A DNA stretch of 64,000 nucleotides from Prostheceraeus crozeri (GCA_907163375.1 CAJQUW010003429.1:1-64000); one strand, 5' to 3'; positions 1 through 11,555 are shown, numbered from the stretch's first letter. A program made the numbers and translations. Notes: generated by a model not told the origin, from the letters alone.

Positions 1-640
1 ACACTCAGCACATGCTTCATAGGGTGAGTTAGAAAGGATAGCAATTCCTTTCTGACTTGCGTTTGAGTACATCTTCCCGACTCGCTTCGTACCACCCGTT
101 AAGGAAGTCAATAATGTCATCTACTTGGGTGGCTTTGGAATATATAGGATGGATTCAGTGTATATCGAGAGAGAGGCTATTTGTTATCCTGTGTGCTGAC
201 CATAATATAGCCCATTCACTTGAAAATGATATCCCAAAGAGAGAATGTGCGTCCATCACTTGTATGATTCAACGATGGAATGATTCTCACTGTGGAAGGC
301 TTGAGTCTCATTAGACAACAATCCTCATTGGAGAATAGAATACATTTAGTAAAGCTGGCACGCTAACGAGTGTGACTGCAGAAACATTTCTTCAACGTTC
401 GCTACGTTTCACAACAACCTGTCAAAGATTTCTTACAAACTTATTTCAACATTTGCATTTAAGCGAACATCTGCTTCACATATTCTACACGAACGGTTAA
501 CGCATGTAATATAAAACCCTAAATCCAACCGTACAGGAGCCTAGCCTTGGATTATGAACTTTACAATCCATGCGATTCAATGTCATGGAACTAGCTCTCA
601 TACACTCAACGTGTGTGACAACATCTGGTTTTATAAAACA
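1..640. other. No gene recognised
   Basis: AT-rich DNA with short open frames only. None has a convincing start, splice signal or recognisable motif. I see nothing I can name here. Confidence 0.4.
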
Positions 641-1425
641 TTCAACGCTGACTATAAGACCTTGTGTGAAACAATCTACACAGCGCAGTAAAACTTTCTA
701 GCGCTGTGATGAACACTGTTTTCATATAACATTCTAAACTCGCAGTCTTACTGCAGTAGAAAACTGCTTTTACTAAACCTGATGAAGCTAATCTAACAGT
801 CATGAAGTTTGAATTTCTAATAGGGAAACATTTGGCAACTGTCTCCAATAAAACTTTCTAACACTGTGAAAGTAAGTTACAAGACAATCTACACTGTGCA
901 GTAAATAAAACCTTCTAAAACTTTCTAGTGCTGTGATGAGTTCGGTCAGTCATATAACGTCAATGATCAAACTTTATTTTCACAAACGTGCGTCGCGGTA
1001 AATTATTTGACTACACTAACGCTTACATTTCATGACATGTGTGTTTCATAAAACGTCATGATCAAACTTTTCTAACTATACATCAACCTGTGTTGCAGTA
1101 AAACTTTTACAAACAATGATACACTTTCTAACGACACTCACGAATACAACTTCGATGATCAGACTTTACTTTCTCAAACGGGTGTCACAGTAAAATTATT
1201 TGACTACACTAACTTTGCAAACCATGATGCACTTTCTGACAAGACTTACGAATACCTAACTATACATCAACCTGTGTTGCAATAAAACTTTTGTACAACA
1301 TGATAAAGTTTCTGACTAGACTTACGAATACAACGTTGATGATCAAACTTTTCTAACTATACATCAACCTGTGTTGCAGTAAAACTTTTACAAACCATGA
1401 TACACTTTCTAACGACACTCACGAA
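640..1425 (-). repeat. Degenerate AT-rich tandem array (left counterpart of the right satellite)
   Basis: Imperfect units recur here, marked by phrases such as CATCAACCTGTGTTGCAGTA (near 1083, 1267 and 1363) and ACTTTCTAACGACACTCACG (near 1128 and 1404). Read on the minus strand they contain GTTAGAAA and AAAATAAAGTTTG, which resemble the GTTAGAAATAAAGTTTC core of the long satellite that starts near 38.4 kb on the plus strand. The likeness is weak but the orientation is the one the mirror layout predicts. Confidence 0.5.
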
Positions 1426-1430
1426 TAGTG

Positions 1431-1643
1431 ATGGAGATCGCCAGCACCAAATTCCTCCACCAATTATGGGAATGGTACACCCCTAACTCCCAGCCACGAA
1501 CTATAGCGGAGTGGGAGTATATCGACAAAGTGAGGCTCGCGGTAGAAGAACGATTGAAGCAAGTGAACTGTTTTTGTAATCTATGTGAAGCCAGACTCTG
1601 GGACGATATTGACGATGAAGACCTTTTGAAATACATGCCATAA
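1431..1643 (+). CDS. Hypothetical small acidic protein, 70 aa
   Basis: The frame opens at ATG 1431 directly after the degenerate tandem array and ends at 1643. AATAAA at 1642-1647 overlaps the stop codon, so a polyadenylation signal lies exactly where a short compact gene would need one. The product is rich in Trp, Asp and Glu, has a CxCxxC cluster near residues 48-53, and ends in an acidic stretch (WDDIDDEDLL). I see no TATA box or clear splice acceptor upstream, although AATAG just before the ATG could be one. No family is recognised. It points inward, unlike the arm genes, so it is not the mirror partner of the small genes near 37 kb. It could be a chance frame or a terminal exon. Confidence 0.35.
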   Translation: MEIASTKFLHQLWEWYTPNSQPRTIAEWEYIDKVRLAVEERLKQVNCFCNLCEARLWDDIDDEDLLKYMP

Positions 1644-1693
1644 TAAATTTTTATTTCATATTATCTTTGCTTTCATACTGACTTACTTGAATG

Positions 1694-2086
1694 GGGCTTC
1701 AGTGGATGATTTAACCATGTATACTTTTTCATTTGGAATAGTAGCACGCTTATTATGAAATCTTATAACATTTCATATGGGGAGATGAAGATGAAAGTTA
1801 ATAAAGTTAAGAAACTACATGATACAGGGATAGCAATCCACTGCGATCCATGTGTAAAGAGCTGCTTGTTAGACTACGGATGGGCTTAAGTGGATGATTT
1901 AACCATGTATACTTTTTCATTTGGAAATAGTAGCACGCTTAGTCTAACTTGCAATTCTTATAACATTTCATATGGATGATAATGGTAGATGAAATAGTGT
2001 TAGATAAAATTAAGATAGCTTACACTTCTGATACAGGGATAGCAATCGACTGCGATCCATGTGTAAAGAGCTTGTTAGACTACGGA
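1694..2086. repeat. Two tandem copies of a 188-bp unit
   Basis: The unit beginning GGGCTTMAGTGGATGATTTA starts at 1694 and again at 1882. Each copy contains module B (CAGGGATAGCAATCSACTGC at 1825-1844 and 2034-2053) and ends in GTTAGACTACGGA. The second copy runs into the block shared with the right arm. Confidence 0.75.
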
Positions 2087-2569
2087 AGAGAGAAGTGTGT
2101 TATGTTGCGTGTGGCGCGTGAGTGTCCTTCCTTTTCATTCCATTCATCAATTCGTCTCATTGATAGAGACAGGTAGAACTCATGGTTCTCATAACGTATG
2201 CAATGGAAAGTTTTAGGCAACCTTCGAGAGTTGGCTAAATGTCACCCTGGCGCGAATGCATACTACGTTGAGACAGAAGCAATCACTTGCAAACATGACG
2301 CAGAGAGGTTTAACAAGATTGACCATTGCCGAATGTCCCTTGCGGTATACATAGCTACGGGTTTCACCGCCGCCCTTTACAGGAACGCCCGTCGAAAGGA
2401 AGTATTACACCGAACTTCATTTGCAACGTTCAAGTTGACTGATAGCAGATTCAACTTAATGATAGTATTCGCCAGTCCGAAGACTGCCCAGGGCAAACCG
2501 CGAGGAGGTTCTATCATGTCTTGCCCCATGGTGGCCCTTAAGAGAGCCGATGGTTCGTTCTCGTCGTAT
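1980..2569 (+). repeat. Left copy of the ~585-bp inverted block shared by both arms
   Basis: This stretch matches the reverse complement of 37,870-38,452 at roughly 97% by eye, far closer than the neighbouring coiled-coil genes match each other. Both copies hold an inward 137-aa open frame (2198-2611 here). Of the few differences inside that frame most change the amino acid, so I treat the conservation as DNA-level, not as a protein-coding gene. The outer end carries module B (2034-2053) and the inner end is module A (2425-2563). Confidence 0.8.
2425..2563 (-). repeat. 139-bp module A, left copy
   Basis: On the minus strand it runs from CGAGAACGAACC to CAACTTGAACGTT. It lies 6 bp after the 3' splice acceptor of the left coiled-coil gene. 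Three further copies, each exactly 139 bp, follow the three genes of the right arm. Confidence 0.85.
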
Positions 2570-2631
2570 CTGAAAATAGAAGGAAAAATAGATGAAAATA
2601 TATTCAAGTGATAGAGATGATATTAACTTAC

Positions 2632-4467
2632 CATAAGAGAAATTTAGCCGGTTCGCGACCCCTTCGATGGTGATGGTTGAGGTAAGTATTTGGCCGGCAG
2701 TTTCCGCTTCCGGTGGCGCAGCTCCTTTATTTCGCCATCATGCTTTATAGAGACATGGAGACAGCGCATCTCCGCCATTGCTCCCTCGTAGCACTCAAAT
2801 GTGGCATCCAAGTCCTCACTCTCAAGGATGACGCTGTCGACGATTCTGCTCTTGATGATGGGAATGTGGAGCGTTGTTCGTCTCTCTTCTTTCTTCTGAC
2901 TCTCAGTCAGGCTAGTCTTTAATTGCTCAATTTTTAAATTTGATACCTCTTCCTGAGCTTTTAGCGATTTTATGTAAGTCGCCTGCTCTTCAACTCGTTT
3001 TTCGTGGCAAGCGCCCTTTGTCGGAAAGGTTCTAAGTTAATGACTTGGGTCTTGAGGGCCCGAATCTCGGCTACCTGACCCTTCAGGTGGAAATTGTCAT
3101 CCTTAAGGGCCGAACATTCGTTTTTGTAACGAGTGAGCTCATCTTTTAATTTCGTGAGTGCATATTCCTGGCTCACTTTTGCAATCTGCTCATCCTTATT
3201 CAGCTGTTCATCTGCTGCTTAATCCCCTTCTTTACTGGGGAAGGTGGCGATTACTTTCTTTTTCGGGGAAGACGATTTGTTGGTTTTCCTATCTCTTCCG
3301 TGTTTTTAGTGATGACGACCTCCTCAGAATCGGAGTCATCTGAGCTGTCCAAATCGCTTAGTGGGGCCTTCTCTTCTCCTGTTGATGAGGTAGTGGCCGA
3401 AGCAGCAGGTTCCAAAATTGTTGCAATAGCCTCTTGTAGTGCTGCGTCTAGATCGACTGTTTCTTCGTTGAAGAAGGGTGCGATCACTTTGCCGATATCT
3501 GATGTTATATAATTGTTAGCCTTTTTGAGCGGACATTCGGCGTGGGCGATGTAAAATTCTCATGCTCCTTGCCTTTCAAAAATTTCAGGCAATGTGTACA
3601 GCCGGAAATAACGGCTCTTTCCTCGTGGAAGTGAGGAGTATTCTTGTACTTATTAATGTGACGTTTGAATTCGCCACCCCTCTTTATTTCTCCGCAAGAA
3701 CACTTTTTAAATAAAAATTTTGAGTTGCCTCCCATTTTGTAACTTATGTATCTGTAAAGGAAGGATGAAATAGAATTACTAACAGGCGACATTGGCAGTC
3801 ATTCTTATAATCATACAGCTAAATTGTGAGATTGGTGGAAAGTGTCGAACCATTGAATCCGTTACAGGCATTACTCAGAGGGGATCTTATCCCAACTCCA
3901 AGGCCTCGGCCCACAAATCCAACCTCCCGCGGACAGAGCGTGCGTCATATCACTGTGTTGGTATCCGGACCCCGATTTTGACATGAAAATGAGTGGATTG
4001 TTTACAAAGGTTGCAAATTCCAAGCCGAAGCTTGCCTCCCACAACTTTATAAATGTCTTAGTTGAATTCAGAAGGTTTGAAAACCCCGAAAATTGCCAAA
4101 ACTAGTGAATTTAAATTTTTCAATTTTTTAGCACTACTTATGAAATTTTATAAGTAGTCTATCACTTAGGGCAGGTCAATAGCGACCGAACCTTTTTTGA
4201 ATCAAGTCAAACGGACTTGTAGAAGCAAAGTTACAAGCCTTTAAAATTTTGGAGTCTTTTATGGCCTGGAGACGAAGGCCATCTCCTGGCGAACCTCTAA
4301 GTCTGACGCCTTAGCTGATATCAGCAATGAAATTTTCTAAGTCGGTTTCTTACAGAAACTCGGAATTTGGAATGTCCGAAGCTATCATCGGAGCTCAGAG
4401 AGACGACCTACCTCTGACGATCGTTCTCCTCTAAATGACAAGTCTCCGTCGGTTCCCAGCTTATATA
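2632..4467 (-). pseudogene. Left-arm Cys/His-finger and coiled-coil gene, broken paralogue of the 35.5-kb gene
   Basis: Reading on the minus strand there is a TATA box (4467-4461), a leader exon, a 5' intron from GTAGGT at 4411 to an AG at 3752, and an ATG at 3735. The start encodes a Cys/His domain with C12, C14, H26, H37, C46 and C49, matching the spacing in the right-arm protein. An acidic Ser/Asp-rich stretch and a coiled-coil stretch (about 3176-2970) follow. A 62-bp intron (2631-2570) then leads into module A. The parts, order and splice sites match the right-arm gene, but the reading frame is interrupted in about three places, so this copy looks broken. Its protein similarity to the right copy is limited to the finger and general composition, so the two are old paralogues. 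Function unknown. Confidence 0.65.
4461..4467 (-). promoter_or_regulatory. TATA box of the left coiled-coil gene
   Basis: TATATAA on the minus strand. Downstream sequence through the splice donor (CAGAG then GTAGGT) aligns with the promoter, leader and donor of the right-arm gene at 34,920-34,974, including the shared CTCTGAGCTCC just after the donor. Confidence 0.65.
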
Positions 4468-4529
4468 GTGTGTGGCGATCAGCTGATGACGTAATACCCA
4501 TCATCCAAACACTAAAAATCCCGTCTATC

Positions 4530-6410
4530 TCCGGTTCTAGTGCTCCGATTGAGCTGGAAATACACCATTTCCATGTAGAATTTGACGCTGAATCCGAATC
4601 TGACCTCCGTTTTCCCATCCGATGCTTCGTTTTGGCTCTACAGTAGGCAGCCATCGCAAAAATTCTAACTCTGTCGTTTTTCCGAAAAATGTTGAAAATT
4701 TTTCTCGCCGATTGACTTGAAACTCTCCGATTGACATGAAACTCACCATACAGATAAAGAATTTCACGCTGATTCAAATCTGAAATCCGTTTTCCAATCC
4801 GATGCTTCGTTTTGAAGCTACAGCCCAAAACGTTCCAAATTCTAACTCTGTCGTTTTTCGACAATGTCCCAAAATCTTAAATGGCGTCTCACATCTAAAC
4901 GAAGACAGATAGGAACAAGCCGATTCTTTCAGTGAATTTGTCTCACTCTTACCTTTCAAACGAGCTATCGCACGACAAAATCCGTCCACTGGAAGCCAAA
5001 ATCGAAGCAAGCTGTCCAGAGGGGGGGGAGTCAGCGAAATTTTTCTCGCCGATTGCCTTGAAACTCACCATACAGATAGAGAATTTGACGCTGATTCCAA
5101 ATCTGAAATCCGTTTTCTCATCCGATGGTTCGTTTTGGCGCTACACACCAAAACGTCCCAAATTCTAACTCTGTCGTTTTTCGCCAATGTCCCAAAATCT
5201 TAAATGGCGTCTCACATCTAAACGAAGACAGATAGGAACAAGCCGATCCTTTCAGTGAATTTGTCTCACTCTTAGCTTTCAAACGAGCTATGGCACGACA
5301 AAATCCGTCCACTGGAAGCCAAAATCGAAGCGAGCTGTCCAGAGGGGGGGGGAGTCAGCGAAAATTTTTTCTCTCCGATTGACTTGAAACTCACCATACC
5401 GATGCAGAATTTCACGCTGAATCCGAATCTGGCCTCCGTTTTCTCATCCGATGGTTTGTTTTGGCGCTACACACCAAAACGTCCCAAATTCTAACTCTGT
5501 CGTTTTTCACCAATGTTCCAAAATCTTAAATGGCGTCTCACATCTAAACGAAGATAGATAGGAACAAGCCGATTCTTTCACTGAATTTGTCTCACTCTTA
5601 GCTTTCAAACGAGCTATGGCACGACTAAATCCGTCCACTGGAAGCCAAAATCGAAGCGAGCTGTCCAGAGGGGGGGGACGTCAGTGAAAATTTTTTCTCT
5701 CCGATTGAGCTGGAAATACACCATTTCCATGTAGAATTTGACGCTGAATCCGAATCTGGCCTCCGTTTTCCCATCCGATGCTTCGTTTTGGCTTTACAGT
5801 AGGCAGCCATCGCAAAAATTCTAACTCTGTCGTTTTTTCGAAAAATGTTGAAAATTTTTTCTCGCCGATTGCCTTGAAACTCACCATACAGATAGAGAAT
5901 TTCACGCTGATTCCAAATCTGAAATCCGTTTTCTCATCCGATGGTTCGTTTTGGCGCTACACACCAAAACGTCCCAAATTCTAACTCTGTCGTTTTTCGA
6001 CAATGTCCCAAAATCTTAAATGGCGTCTCACATCTAAACGAAGACAGATAGGAACAAGCCGATTCTTTCACTGAATTTGTCTCACTCTTAGCTTTCAAAC
6101 GAGCTATGGCACGACAAAATCCGTCCAGTGGAAGCCAAAATCGAAGCGAGCTGTCCAGAGGGGGGGGGCGTCAGCGAAAATTTTTTCTCTCCGATTGACT
6201 TGAAACTCACCATACCGATGCAGAATTTCACGCTGAATCCGAATCTGGCCTCCGTTTTCTCATCCGATGGTTTGTTTTGACGCTACACACCAAAACGTCC
6301 CAAATTCTAACTCTGTTAAAATTTTGAAGAAAAATTTTTTCTCGCCGATTGCCTTGAAACTCACCCTACCGATGCAGAATTTTACGCTGAATCCAAATCT
6401 GGCAGCCATT
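4530..6410 (+). repeat. Tandem units of about 325 bp with poly-G tracts (left arm)
   Basis: Units share GAATTTGTCTCACTCTTAGC, GAAGCCAAAATCGAAGC and CTGTCCAGA followed by 8-9 G. G runs lie at 5021-5028, 5344-5352, 5670-5677 and 6160-6168, so the period is about 325 bp with one longer step. The array sits directly upstream of the left gene promoter. The reverse complement of the same unit, in a ~292-bp form, sits upstream of the right gene promoter. The short open frames on both strands are by-products of the repeat. Confidence 0.85.
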
Positions 6411-6419
6411 TCACCATCC

Positions 6420-6530
6420 ACGACAACCTAGACGGTCGCCCACGTCAACCTAGACGGTCGCCCACGTCAACCTAGACGGTCGCCCACGTTAACCTGGACG
6501 GTCGCCCACGTCAACCAGGCGGTCGGACCA
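6420..6530 (+). repeat. 22-bp minisatellite
   Basis: About five copies of ACGTCAACCTAGACGGTCGC-CC. It is followed by two more G tracts (6564-6572 and 6625-6634). Matching GC-rich sequence (TCTAGGTTGGCGTGG) is present inverted near 32,980, at the inner end of the right arm. Confidence 0.8.
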
Positions 6531-6803
6531 ACTCACCCGAGTCTCACACTCTGTCGTTCCAGAGGGGGGGGGAGTCAGACCCGAAGCACCACGGCGGCCG
6601 ACCACGACACTCTGTCGTTCCAGAGGGGGGGGGGAGGGCGCGCTGTGTTTATTATGGACCTTTTATTACTACTCATGTACATGCATAGTCCAATTGTGCA
6701 ATAGTCATACTAAAGACAACTCTACATGTAGCTACACTAACACTGCTAGGTATTTAACAAACATGAAATCAATCTTTCAACCGGCGCAATTTTCCAAATG
6801 AAT

Positions 6804-7221
6804 TTGTATGCATAAATCAGAACGACATTTTCTTCCATAGGTCTCGCTTGTTTTCTGAAGATGAATACAACAAGTGATAAAGCATAAACGATGTAATTGT
6901 TTATTTTATTTACATCCATCTATCAGCTTTTCAATTTTAAAATTTTCGCTCATTACATGTACCAGAATTGTTTACACATATGCATGTATTATTTTATTAT
7001 ATCGTCGTTGTTTTACGATATGTATGTAGATATCAATAGTATAGCTGAAAGTCATATGTTTCATGTCTATGTTATCGCCAGTTCGCTACCGTAGCTACGT
7101 CATAAATGTTATTCACTGCCTGAAACAATTGCATCGTCTATGTTTTATCACTTGTTGTATCCATCTTCAGAGAACAAGCGAGGCCTATGGAAGAAAATGT
7201 CGTTTTGATTTATGCATACAA
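6804..7221. mobile_element. Fold-back repeat with 99-bp arms
   Basis: Arms at 6804-6902 and 7123-7221 are inverted copies of each other, about 93% identical, and the differences I count (seven) are all transitions. The loop is 220 bp and has no gene. This is typical of a MITE or fold-back element. I could not define a target duplication. Confidence 0.75.
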
Positions 7222-7424
7222 AAACATGAAATTGATAAGACATACAAGCAAATCTACAGCCTCAAAGGTCATATCTGGTGTCGAATGTAAAATATGTTAT
7301 GTCAAATATCATATTGGTGTATATAATCTTCCAACAGTGTATTGATTGCTACGTGCATACCGGTAGGCTAATACATGCAAACTGAAAATTGATCAATAGG
7401 CATCTCATATTTAATTTTACATAC

Positions 7425-8636
7425 CTGTTGTGTGCCGTCAAGATGTCTGCCGTTGTCGCAACGTGCGACAGGTCCTTGAGAATGCTCTTTAACTCCTCTC
7501 TTGTCTCATCCCCCATGGCCTTGATGTCGCGAGTCAGTGTGCGGCGGCTGGGGACCCTGAATTCAGGCTGGAGGACTCGGAACATCTCCCTGGTGGCTGG
7601 GTGGTCTGTGATGCTGAGTGGGATGAGGCACCTGGCGAACCACTTGGTCACTGCCTCCCTGCCATTAGCCTGCACCAAACAGGAAAAAATGAAAGATTAC
7701 TTCTCCTATAAGCAGTTGGCAGAGGTAGGACTACACAGGGTTTTATAAAATTCCAGACAAATCTAATACAAAACTATCAAAACATATCAAAACTTATCGA
7801 ATGAAATTATAATGATTAATACGAAAAATTTAAATTGTGCATATACTTTTATCTGATGTGAAAGCATTATCAGACATTTCTCATGAAAGGTTTACCTGTG
7901 TAAATCGTGTACCCTGGTCAACAGATTCCTTTAAGGAGAGCTGGTGGAGTTGCACTTGATTATCTCCGCTTGGGTGCCTGACACGTCGCCTGCTAGTCCT
8001 GCTGATGGCTGCTTTCAGTTGAGACAAGTCCTGAGCGTGCTGAAAAGAAATAAATTAAAAAGTGCATGCTTTAGTTTACATGAAAATAATAAGCTTGAGT
8101 ATGAGTGACATGTAATTTCATCATTTATGAAAACAGAGTGATGTTGAGCTATAGAACCTTACCTTGGTCTTGTAATGTGAGACCAGGTTGCCAGCTGTAT
8201 TGTTCCAGAAAGACACTTCCGCGAAGCACTTATGGCACTTGGCTTTCAAGTTGTAAACTGTGGTTGTCTTTTCCTGGACATTGGAAGAAGTAGGCCTATC
8301 TGGGGCGTTCTTGCACTTGAGCACTTGAGATAATTCGTAATAGCTTGTCAAAGCTGCCATCTTGCCTTTGATGGTCTGCAGCTCCTGGCTGGAAATACCG
8401 CATCCAGGCGCAATCACAAGGTGTTGCTGGTCGACGTCAATGGCTTGACTACCTGAGCGGCTGTCGGCCTCTAACTCACTACCCAGGGACATGAGGGAAT
8501 TCGAGTGGGAGACGGGGGGAACGTCTGCAGATCCCGAACTTCCGGAAATGTTCCGCTTCTTCTCTTGAGTCACACCACTACTCCTGTTCTCAACACGGAA
8601 GAAGTCCTCCATACATGTAGTCCACTTGCGTGACAT
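7425..8636 (-). pseudogene. BED-finger hAT-type transposase gene, 5' three exons only
   Basis: Exons on the minus strand are 8636-8163, 8039-7896 and 7669-7425, with GTAAGG, GTAAAC and GTATGT donors and pyrimidine-AG acceptors. The first two junctions keep phase 0. The BED finger is split by the first intron: CHKC is in exon 1 and the H-x4-H pair (HYKTK then H) is completed by the first base triplet of exon 2, which strongly supports the splice. Exon 3 encodes the hAT N-terminal pattern (TKWFARCLIPLSITDHPATR, later VPSRRTLTR and TTAD). The catalytic core and the dimerisation domain that should follow are not found between 7425 and the fold-back repeat. It is therefore a truncated element or a domesticated gene with its 3' exons lost or unrecognised. 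Another upstream exon is possible, because a good acceptor lies just before the ATG. Confidence 0.6.
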
Positions 8637-8669
8637 ATTGCAGTCCTCTTGACGCTGAAACTGAAACAA

Positions 8670-9954
8670 AAAAAATCAGTGATTTTATTTTGATATATCC
8701 TCGGCTATGACAAAATAAATAATACACATGCTTGTATACAGCAGATGTAGGTACAATGATATAACCTTAAAATTCTTGCGGTCCAGAAATTTACAAGACA
8801 GCTAAATATAACGCATATATACATGTAGTTTCATTGTTACAGCGTCTTATAAGCACATATACGTGTATGTATTTTACTAGACTCTGCAGGATGATGGTAA
8901 ACATGTTGGCAGACAATGAAAAAAATGATGATCGTCAACTTTATCAGCTTAATTGAAAAGTGCGCGCTCAAAAAACGCAATCTATAAATAAGTATTTACA
9001 TGTAGCCTACTTAGTGTGTCCCATAGTCTCAGTATACCACCATGGTAAAGGATGATGATCGGATTGCACTTGTCTCTTAGACGTAAATAACATGTAGCAA
9101 TTTGCAATTCCAAACTCATGTCCAAGCCTGGCAAGCAAAGTCCAAAATTATAATGTAGCTATCTGTGGGACCTCACTCGTAACGTATGAACATCGAGGGA
9201 CAATACACTCATCATTGTACCTAGCTAGCTACTGGATAAGGCCTATATAGCTTCGATAATTTTGACAGCCTAATCAATAATCATATCAATAGACTAAACA
9301 ACAATTCAATGTTCTTCTTGTTCTGCGTTCTTGGCTGATGAAGTTCTAGCGGCGTCGCTCTTAGAAATACCAATTACCCCTACCGGTAATTATTAAATTG
9401 CACCCTAACTATGCTACGGTATGCCTACATTGCACGTAAGTACATGCGTAAGATGAAATAAAAATTTAATAATGTATTTGCAACGTAAACAATCAATTGG
9501 GCTATTCCATCAACCCCATCCAGTGGGTACGTCGATTTATCGAGAAGCTAATGCGGTATACTGCAGCATAATAGAGCGTGTAGTGTTCATTAAAGTTGCT
9601 AAAATATTGAAAAAAATTAATGTAGTGCTCATTACAGTTGCTAAAATACTGAAGGGAATTAATATATCCACGGCACCGCAATTAGAAAGTTAAGGAAATC
9701 ATATTGTTGTATAAACTTGCGATACATACGTATATCTACACGGCTGGAAATAAATGTCCATAAACGTAGGGTAGGCCAAGTGCCAAGTGATCTACATGTA
9801 GGCATATGTACGTGCAATGCCTACGCACAATGTAGGCTACATTATCAGTCTACTCTAGAAACTATGAAAGATAGTTATCTACAAGTATGTCATCGTCGCT
9901 TTATATTGTTCAGCCTGCGCTAGCCTTATGATGTGACTGACACTGACTGTGTTA
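8670..9954. other. No gene recognised
   Basis: AT-rich sequence with many TACATGTA-like words and no supported exon. Confidence 0.35.
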
Positions 9955-10030
9955 CAGTGGCGTAGCGTGAGTTTCTTGCGCCCGGATGCGAGATACTCAT
10001 TTGGCGCCCTCAGCCTCCGTGTTAACCATC
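9955..10030 (+). mobile_element. Possible end of a hAT-type element
   Basis: CAGTGGCGTAGCG followed by a GGCGCCC-containing stretch resembles the terminal inverted repeat of many non-autonomous hAT elements. I found no matching end elsewhere in the window, so this is a lone end at best. Confidence 0.3.
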
Positions 10031-10094
10031 TTTGAATCTTCCCAAATTTGATCAGGGGTTCGTTCCCCTATCAGGAAGACCAATTCCCTGGCGT

Positions 10095-10195
10095 TCATCT
10101 CATTAGAAATGAGAATGGTCAATCAAAATTGCTAAATTATAACAATCATCTCATTGGAAATGAGAATGGTCATTGGTCAATCCAAATTGATAATC
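10095..10195 (+). repeat. Short tandem duplication of about 50 bp
   Basis: ATCTCATTRGAAATGAGAAT followed by GGTCA occurs twice (near 10098 and 10146). Each copy holds a small palindrome (CTCATT/AATGAG). The rest of 10,030-11,060 has no recognised gene. Confidence 0.6.
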
Positions 10196-11059
10196 ATTAA
10201 CAAGAGATTTAAAAAATTGTGCGACTAGTTGTCCTAGTTGTTTACCACGGAGTATGGGCCTGGCCTACACATAAGTTAAATATAGGAACTATATTTTCCT
10301 TTTTCATGCATATGCGACGTATTTTTCTACTCTTATAGACGATGAGGATTTAAAAACACTACTCGACTGCTTGCAGTCTAAAAAGGTACGATTTTGGAAA
10401 ACACTGTGTTAAATGAATGTTGGTAGTTTCTCATGAATATGCGCATACATAGTATGATTAATAGATTATAAAAACGTTGCATGATGAGCTGATTGAACGT
10501 TCGATGGTAGAAGACAAATGCACTTTATCACTTGATGAGCAATATAGACACCGACTGCCGTCTAGACGCGAAGAAAAAATGATTCTCATTGAAACGTTCA
10601 AATACGGCTGTCAGGGGCCAATCCTCTTTAAATCTTATTCGACAACTTACCTCAGTGAGGTCGACGTCATACTTGCTGTCCATGGATGACGACTATTTCG
10701 AAGCTAATTGATGCGAAAGGCTGTGTGTTAATGCACGCGCACACACGCAGGATCAGAAGTCGAGGCACATACTGCGATGAGTGAAAATGAAACAATCTCA
10801 TGCTTTTATTAACGAGTACTAATTCAGTAGAAATGTACCAACTCGCTGTTCAACTTACCTTCATCTAACCCTTTAAATCGTAGAAGACCTCAACGAGGAA
10901 TCGGAACGGGATCGCGCATTGATATTCTACATGCAAGAGTTGTGAACTATCAAGCACTGTGTGGTGTTTGATGCAATTCCGATTGACGCTTTTAAGAGTC
11001 ACATTCGAGCAGTTAATGCAAATCGTAGAATGTTTGTCTAATAAGCCAAAGAAATTTTT

Positions 11060-11222
11060 GTTTTCAAAAAAATTATCGCTTTATCGTTATCGCAGGAAAA
11101 TTTAAAGCGATAACGATAAACGATAAATTTTGCGATTCCTTGCGATAAACGATAAGCGATAAATTTTCGGCCAGTACGATATCATCGCTTTATCGCTTCA
11201 TTTATCGGAACGCCCACCACTG
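11060..11222 (-). mobile_element. Probable hAT-type element end with ATCG-rich subterminal repeats
   Basis: Read on the minus strand it begins CAGTGGTGGGCGTTCC, a common hAT terminal sequence, and continues with many copies of CGATAA and GCGATAAA. Only this end is present. It abuts the hammerhead repeat. Confidence 0.4.
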
Positions 11223-11253
11223 TATATTTATCAAATCTCAACAGATGTAACCA

Positions 11254-11295
11254 CCACGAGACATGTTTCGGCCTGTTGGGCCTCATCAGTCGTGG
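11254..11295 (-). ncRNA. Hammerhead ribozyme, copy 1
   Basis: On the minus strand: stem I strand CCACGA (11295-11290), core CTGATGA (11289-11283), stem II GGCC-CAACA-GGCC (11282-11270), GAAA (11269-11266), a minimal two-base-pair stem III (AC, loop AT, GT), then C at 11260 as the cleavage base and the closing stem I strand TCGTGG (11259-11254). All conserved core bases of the hammerhead family are present and stem I pairs perfectly over 6 bp. A type I hammerhead with a tiny stem III is the form known from Penelope-like elements and metazoan retrozymes. Cleavage is predicted between 11260 and 11259. Confidence 0.85.
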
Positions 11296-11298
11296 GTA

Positions 11299-11372
11299 GG
11301 TTTGAACCAGCGACGTTGGAGCTAGAGGACGTGCAAGCATACCCTCTAACCACAAGGCCACCGGACCATCTG
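11299..11372 (-). mobile_element. tRNA-like head with pol III A and B boxes (SINE-like)
   Basis: On the minus strand an A-box-like TGGCCTTGTGG (11360-11350) is followed about 42 bp later by a B-box-like GGTTCAAACC (11308-11299). The spacing fits an internal RNA polymerase III promoter. The hammerhead begins only 3 bp after the B box, so a transcript started here would carry the ribozyme near its 5' end. Confidence 0.65.
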
Positions 11373-11555
11373 TTGAGAGCGTGAATTAGCCAGGAAGGCA
11401 CTGCTTTAACGCAGGCACGTGGAGGGCGGACTGCTTTCTGCAATCACTTATACCGCATCCGAGATTGAGGCGCTTCACGCAGGCGCTACTCATTACATGT
11501 TTAGACAAGTAACCTGGCAATTGATAAATTTATCAAATCTCAACAGATGTAACCA

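Noticed and set aside
57-314. 85-aa frame at the window start
   Set aside because: No ATG at the frame start, no motif and no promoter or splice signal.
2198-2611. 137-aa open frame, repeated in the right arm at 38242-37829
   Set aside because: The DNA is conserved, but most differences between the copies change amino acids, and the frame runs antisense through module A, which is better explained as a DNA element.
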